Of a stretch of DNA of 64,000 nt, positions 60,207-64,000 are shown in pieces; position 1 is the stretch's first letter; every line of letters begins with the position of its first letter. Source of the stretch: Spongospora subterranea f. sp. subterranea (lineage: Eukaryota > Endomyxa: Phytomyxea > Phytomyxea > Plasmodiophorida); NCBI GenBank assembly GCA_049724395.1, contig JAUGWO010000062.1, positions 124,001-188,000 on the forward strand, written 5' to 3'. The translations under genes and the position numbers were made by a program. The notes beneath the pieces were generated by a model. The model saw only the letters and a program-made list of their open reading frames with translations. It was not told the DNA's origin and searched no databases.

Positions 60207-60720
60207 CGTGATCAACTCTTGAAATTAGATGAATATCGGGATTGCGGATAGCCGCTCCACCAATCGCTCATCATATCTCGCAGACCTCAAACGGAGTTGC
60301 TATGATATACGTTTGTCGGCATTACAAAAGATATGCCATTTAGTCAAGTATAGTTCCATTTCATAGTAATCGCTTTCGAAGTCACGGCTTTGAGGTGATC
60401 AATGTTAGCCTTTGGTTGGCTAACCGGGAAAACAAATAACCCGATGTGAAAGTTGCCCCAACATCAATAACGAAATTTATTCAGGTGAATAGGGACCATC
60501 CGTTGTTAGACGACATCAACGGAATGATGGATGTCAGGGCGCCTAACAATCGGCAGGAGCCGATCAGGAAACTAGGGGCAAATTTATTCACAAAATAAAA
60601 AAACTCCGGTGGAAAAATAACTTTTTTGCGTAGTGCTCGTCATTAGCTCTCCAACCACGTCAGAACTGGGCTCCCTTAATCACCCGCTGGAACTTCAGTA
60701 TCTCCTGTAAGCGAACGTGA
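60207..60720. other. AT-rich spacer left of the mariner element
   Basis: No gene supported. It should hold the left end of the mariner relic, but I could not find a sequence matching the complement of the right-hand flank, so no terminal inverted repeat is assigned. Confidence 0.4.
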
Positions 60721-61962
60721 ATGGTTCCAGAAGACGTTCCACATGGCACCAAGCCTAATTTAAGTGATAATGAACGTAACGGGGTCTTACAAGATCTATT
60801 GGCTCATTCAAAATCCGGAACTCTTGAAAAAGGCGCTATTAAGGCTACTGCTGCCAAATTTGAAGTCTCACCCAAAACAGTTTCCCGAATTTGGAGCCGT
60901 GCAAAAGAATGTTTAATCCAAGGAAAAAATTTTGCTGATGTGAAATCAAGAATCAAAACAAAATCCGGTAGAAAAAAAAAGGACCGTGAGGAAATCGCTA
61001 GCAAAATCAAAGAGGTGCCGTTGCGTCAGCGGATGACTTTAAGATCCCTCGAACATGCATGCAATGTTCCAGCGAAAACCCTTCATCGTTTCATGAAAGA
61101 AGGCGGATTAAAACGGATATCCAGTACGATAAAGCCTACCTTGACAGCTGCCAACAAGAAGCAACGTCTGGAGTTCGCTTTGTCCATGTTAGAAGGCGAC
61201 TCTGACCTTTTCAGTCCAATGTTGGATACGGTGCACGTGGACGAGAAATGGTTCTATCCCACAAAAATACAAAAGAACTTCTACCTTCTTCCTGACGAAG
61301 AGGGTCCTGAACGGTCTTGCCAAAGCTCGACCGCGTTACGATCCTCACCGTAAAACGATGTTTGATGGTAAAATTGGACTTTGGCCGTTTGTTACAAGTG
61401 AGCCTGCCAAGCGTAGTTCCAAGCATCGCACCCGAGGTACGCTTGTCACGAAAGCTGTCGAAGTGAACCGAGTGCAGTACGTGAAAATGATCCTTGACAA
61501 CGTGATTCAGCCATCAAGCAGAAGTGGCCACTTGGCAGCCAGTAGATGCATATAAAAATCCAGCAAGACAACGCTAGACCACATGCTAGTGTTCTTCCGC
61601 AGGAAATTTTGGAGGCAGGCCATTCGGAAGGCTGGAATATCGATTTGGTTTGTCAACCACCCAATAGTCCAGACTTCAATGTCCTTGATCTGGGCTACTT
61701 CAACTCCATCCAATCACTACAACACCAAAGCGCCCCGAAGAATATTGACGATCTTGTCGACGCTCTCACAACCGAGAAGCTCGACAATGTTTTTCTGTCA
61801 TTGCAGAAAGCAATGGAGTCGGCAATGAGAGCTCAGGGCGGGAATAATTACCAGCTTGCTCATATGGGCAAAGCTCAGCTGCGACGTAATGGAACATTGC
61901 CTCTTTCAATCCACTGCGATCCAGAGGCAATAGCTGTAGCTAAGCGTTTGATTTTAAGCTAG
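60721..61962 (+). mobile_element. Decayed Tc1/mariner (DD34D) transposase gene
   Basis: The cut-and-paste transposase reads from MVPEDVPHGTKPNL with an N-terminal helix-turn-helix (AAKFEVSPKTVSRIWSRA) and a second HTH (MTLRSLEHACNVPAKTLHRF). The three catalytic acidic residues are all present: Asp in HVDEKWFY, Asp in IQQDNARPH, and Asp in PPNSPDFNVLDLG 35 residues later, hence DD34D. The gene is broken. A deletion with frameshift follows ERSCQS near 61320; the frame changes again near 61510, followed by an in-frame stop (SQ* before MHIKIQQ). This subfamily (DEKWF, FDGKIGLWPF, VLDLGYFNSIQSLQ) is typical of oomycetes and zoosporic fungi. It must be inactive. Confidence 0.88.
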
Positions 61963-62011
61963 TAAACACTTTAGTACTATCCGGGAAATCATTTTGAGCG
62001 TTTGATTTTAA

Positions 62012-62124
62012 GCTGAGCTTTGCCCATATGAGCGAGCTTGTAATTATTCCCGCCCTCAGCTTTCATTGCCGACTCCAATACCCAGATCAACGACATTGAA
62101 GTCTGGACTATTGGGTGGATGACA
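62012..62124 (-). mobile_element. Inverted, internally deleted second fragment of the same mariner
   Basis: The minus strand here matches parts of the transposase gene just to its left: 61655-61700 and 61813-61880 are joined directly, with about 115 bp missing between. The sequence gcgtttgattttaagct occurs both at the end of the first element (about 61946) and at the start of this fragment (about 61999). A second copy or a rearranged inverted end lies back to back with the first. Confidence 0.85.
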
Positions 62125-63394
62125 ACTGGTTAGTAAACGCTTTAGGGACATTCATTTCGACACAAAATTGCGTGGACTATCGGACAACCATTTTTACACA
62201 GAGGGAGTATGAGAATAATCAATCATTGGGCATAAGGATTAATCACCCCCTAATGCCATGGAGTGAGTCAAGCAGGATTACTCGAGTCCAGGGAATGGCT
62301 AATACACACATTGGATTTGGAACGGATCCCGACGTGGAATTGCTACTTTGCTAAATCATGTCTGCCCTGCCCCAAACGGCCATCGTTTTGCCAATGAGGA
62401 CGATGCCATGGTAAATCACCCTCCGCTCTATACGTGCATGCAGGAATTTTCGTCCGGGTGGCTTTTGAAAGTGTCAATACATATGCTCCCGTCTTTGAAC
62501 AAGGAACATCACTGTAATCCTTATAAAGTAGCCTTGATCGGCTTCACTTGCCCTATTATTTTGTGCACTTGATATCCTACCAGGTGGATTTTTGTAGCGA
62601 GCCCATAGATTTTAAAGTGAAATGGGGGCAAAGTAAAGTGGCATTGGCGCTTCTTCTCTGTTTGCTGGTGCCATGATGGAATTTGGGGAGTAAACAGTGA
62701 CAGTGGATGCCATGTTGTGAGCGATTGATCTAATTTTCATCCAGAAGATGCGAATTTGGAATCACTTCTTTCGGCGAAAGAGAACGTGCAGATCAAACAC
62801 TGCGACATAATTACAAATAATACACCACGCCCAACGACGTCACCTAGCGCTTTAAAGCGTTTTAGCTTGAAATTACAGCTCATCGACAACAAAAACAACC
62901 AGGCTCAAATAACTGCACGAACTCATGGACACGCTTTTCATGAACTTGCCCAGGAAGGTTGAAGAGCTGTAGGCCTGTAGCATTGCCGAAACATGATTGC
63001 TGTTTTTTAGGTTTGACGAGTTTCTGTTGGCGAACAGCAACAGCCGAAGAGCCCAGGCAGCATGGGTTTGCCGAGTTTTGCTTTGACGTTGATAATTGAT
63101 TATCGTTGTGTTTGCTTCTTGAACGATATGTGGCTTCCGAATTGACAGAGGACATTCACATTAGTGAGGCAGTGGGACTCTTAAGCTGACTGTTACTTCC
63201 GCGTTGATCATCGTTGTCAATAACTGTGATTGCGTCATGCACGGAATTTAGCCGTGTGGTTACCCCCCACCGCCAGTCATACAGCGCGATCATGCCCCTC
63301 CCTATGTACACCCTTGTGCCCTGATCGGTGATCCGGTACCCCTTCCCATTATTAGCTCTTCCCAATCCCATACCAGTAAAAGTAATATCTCTCA
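62125..63394. other. Spacer right of the mariner relic; no supported gene
   Basis: Contains agtaaacgctttaggg near 62132, related to the flank of the first mariner copy (agtaaacactttagta, near 61962), then sequence with only short open frames. The frame at 62756-62962 is low in family content. Confidence 0.45.
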
Positions 63395-64000
63395 TGAACA
63401 ATGGCGATAATGTCAGGACGACACGGTCAGGCCGTCGCGCGGTCTCTACTGACCGTGCAGCCGGAGCAAAACTCTCTGCAGAGTCCAAACCGCTTCCCAA
63501 GACGCCAAGACGCTCATGTCGGCCCCGGATTTCAAGATCGGACGATAAAGTTTCTCCAACAAAACAGGTGCGCAAGGTGACCGAACAGAGCGATACAGTG
63601 TCAAGATCAAGGAAATCGTCTCCTAATGATGAGGTTTCACCACCGAAACGTTCTCGTAAGGCCACTAATCGTTCGGGCAACACCGCTCCGAAGAAAAAGC
63701 CAGTAGCCAGAAATTTGATACCTACAGCAGAACCTTCTGAAGGGTCAAACGAAACCCCACAGGTTTTCGAAGCAGAATCAACGAGAGTGACCACAAATGA
63801 TATTGCGTTAGAAGATGCCTGGGCAGCACTCCATGAGTTCTCGTCGAATCAATCAACGGATAACATCGGTTGGGATCATGATAATCTCAATGATGATATA
63901 TGCATGATATGCGGAGAAGCTGGACTTCTAACAGTATGCTGTCGTTGTCGTCATTCAATTTGCTCGGATTGCATCTATAATCCTAACGAGATGGAACGAA
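63395..64000 (+). CDS. 5' part of a chromatin-type zinc-finger protein (runs off right edge)
   Basis: The ATG at 63395 (MNNGDNVRTTRSGRRAVST) opens 202 codons with no stop to the window end. The first 160 residues are basic, Ser/Arg/Lys-rich and disordered (SRSRKSSPNDEVSPPKRSRK), with nuclear-localisation-like clusters. A cysteine-rich block follows at about residues 181-197: CMICGEAGLLTVCCRCRHSI then CSDCI, with C-x2-C spacing like the start of a PHD or related chromatin-reader finger. The rest lies outside. The antisense frame over 63794-63156 is a shadow. A nuclear, histone- or DNA-associated role is inferred from composition and the finger. Confidence 0.65.

Noticed and set aside
63156-63794. 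Minus-strand frame of 212 residues near the right edge
   Set aside because: The plus strand is open to the window end with a cysteine finger and nuclear-type basic sequence; the minus frame has neither motif nor ATG context.
1-64000. tRNA, rRNA or other structured RNA genes
   Set aside because: None recognised by eye; a covariance-model scan would be needed to exclude short ones.

Overview
The window reads as a gene-dense nuclear segment from a flagellated eukaryote. My best guess is an early-diverging zoosporic fungus (chytrid or blastocladiomycete grade). Three things point there. Introns are short, mostly 50-80 bp, with GT-AG ends. There is a yeast-type Rtt106 histone chaperone. There are also axonemal genes that non-flagellated fungi lack (CFAP58, a large CCDC162/DUF4549-like protein), plus an LC8-type dynein light chain. 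I saw no rRNA, tRNA, CRISPR or prokaryotic operon structure.

Layout, left to right. Positions 1-7410 (-) hold most of a huge secreted protein with about 21 IPT/TIG repeats, cut by the left edge. Positions 8544-14165 hold exportin-1 (19 introns) facing an intronless mevalonate kinase. Positions 14.2-18.5 kb hold decayed repeats with a Myb/SANT-like transposon domain, a large inverted repeat and a 47-bp minisatellite. Positions 18.6-20.9 kb hold a TSTD2/TrhO-like rhodanese and a coiled-coil protein. A fossil viral-type helicase lies near 21.3-21.9 kb. Then come a seven-finger C2H2 protein (23.4-24.5 kb), Rtt106 (25.4-27.1 kb), the giant CCDC162-like gene (27.1-34.1 kb, -), eIF3g, a four-KH RNA-binding protein and CFAP58 (-). 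A mitochondrial carrier, a 50/113-bp satellite, a LicD/fukutin-like membrane protein and a Cys-rich YGQP-repeat protein follow. The exocyst subunit Sec5 (48.6-52.5 kb, -) comes next. After it lie a broken partial copy of TAD3, an LC8 dynein light chain, a small unknown gene, a CBM48 plus EF-hand-like gene, the intact TAD3 (ADAT3) gene and a small membrane protein. A decayed DD34D mariner and the start of a chromatin-type zinc-finger gene complete the window.

The genes do not form one pathway. They cover nuclear export, translation initiation, tRNA editing and modification, isoprenoid synthesis, exocytosis, histone deposition and the flagellum. Most neighbours are convergent or divergent with compact spacers. 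Minisatellites occupy several of those spacers and one long intron.

Several gene models (Rtt106, the 3' third of the CCDC162-like gene, the TIG gene) need one-base or few-base adjustments, some at homopolymers. I read these as possible assembly indels as much as real decay. Exon models were built by hand from GT-AG sites and reading-frame continuity; none was checked against transcripts or databases.
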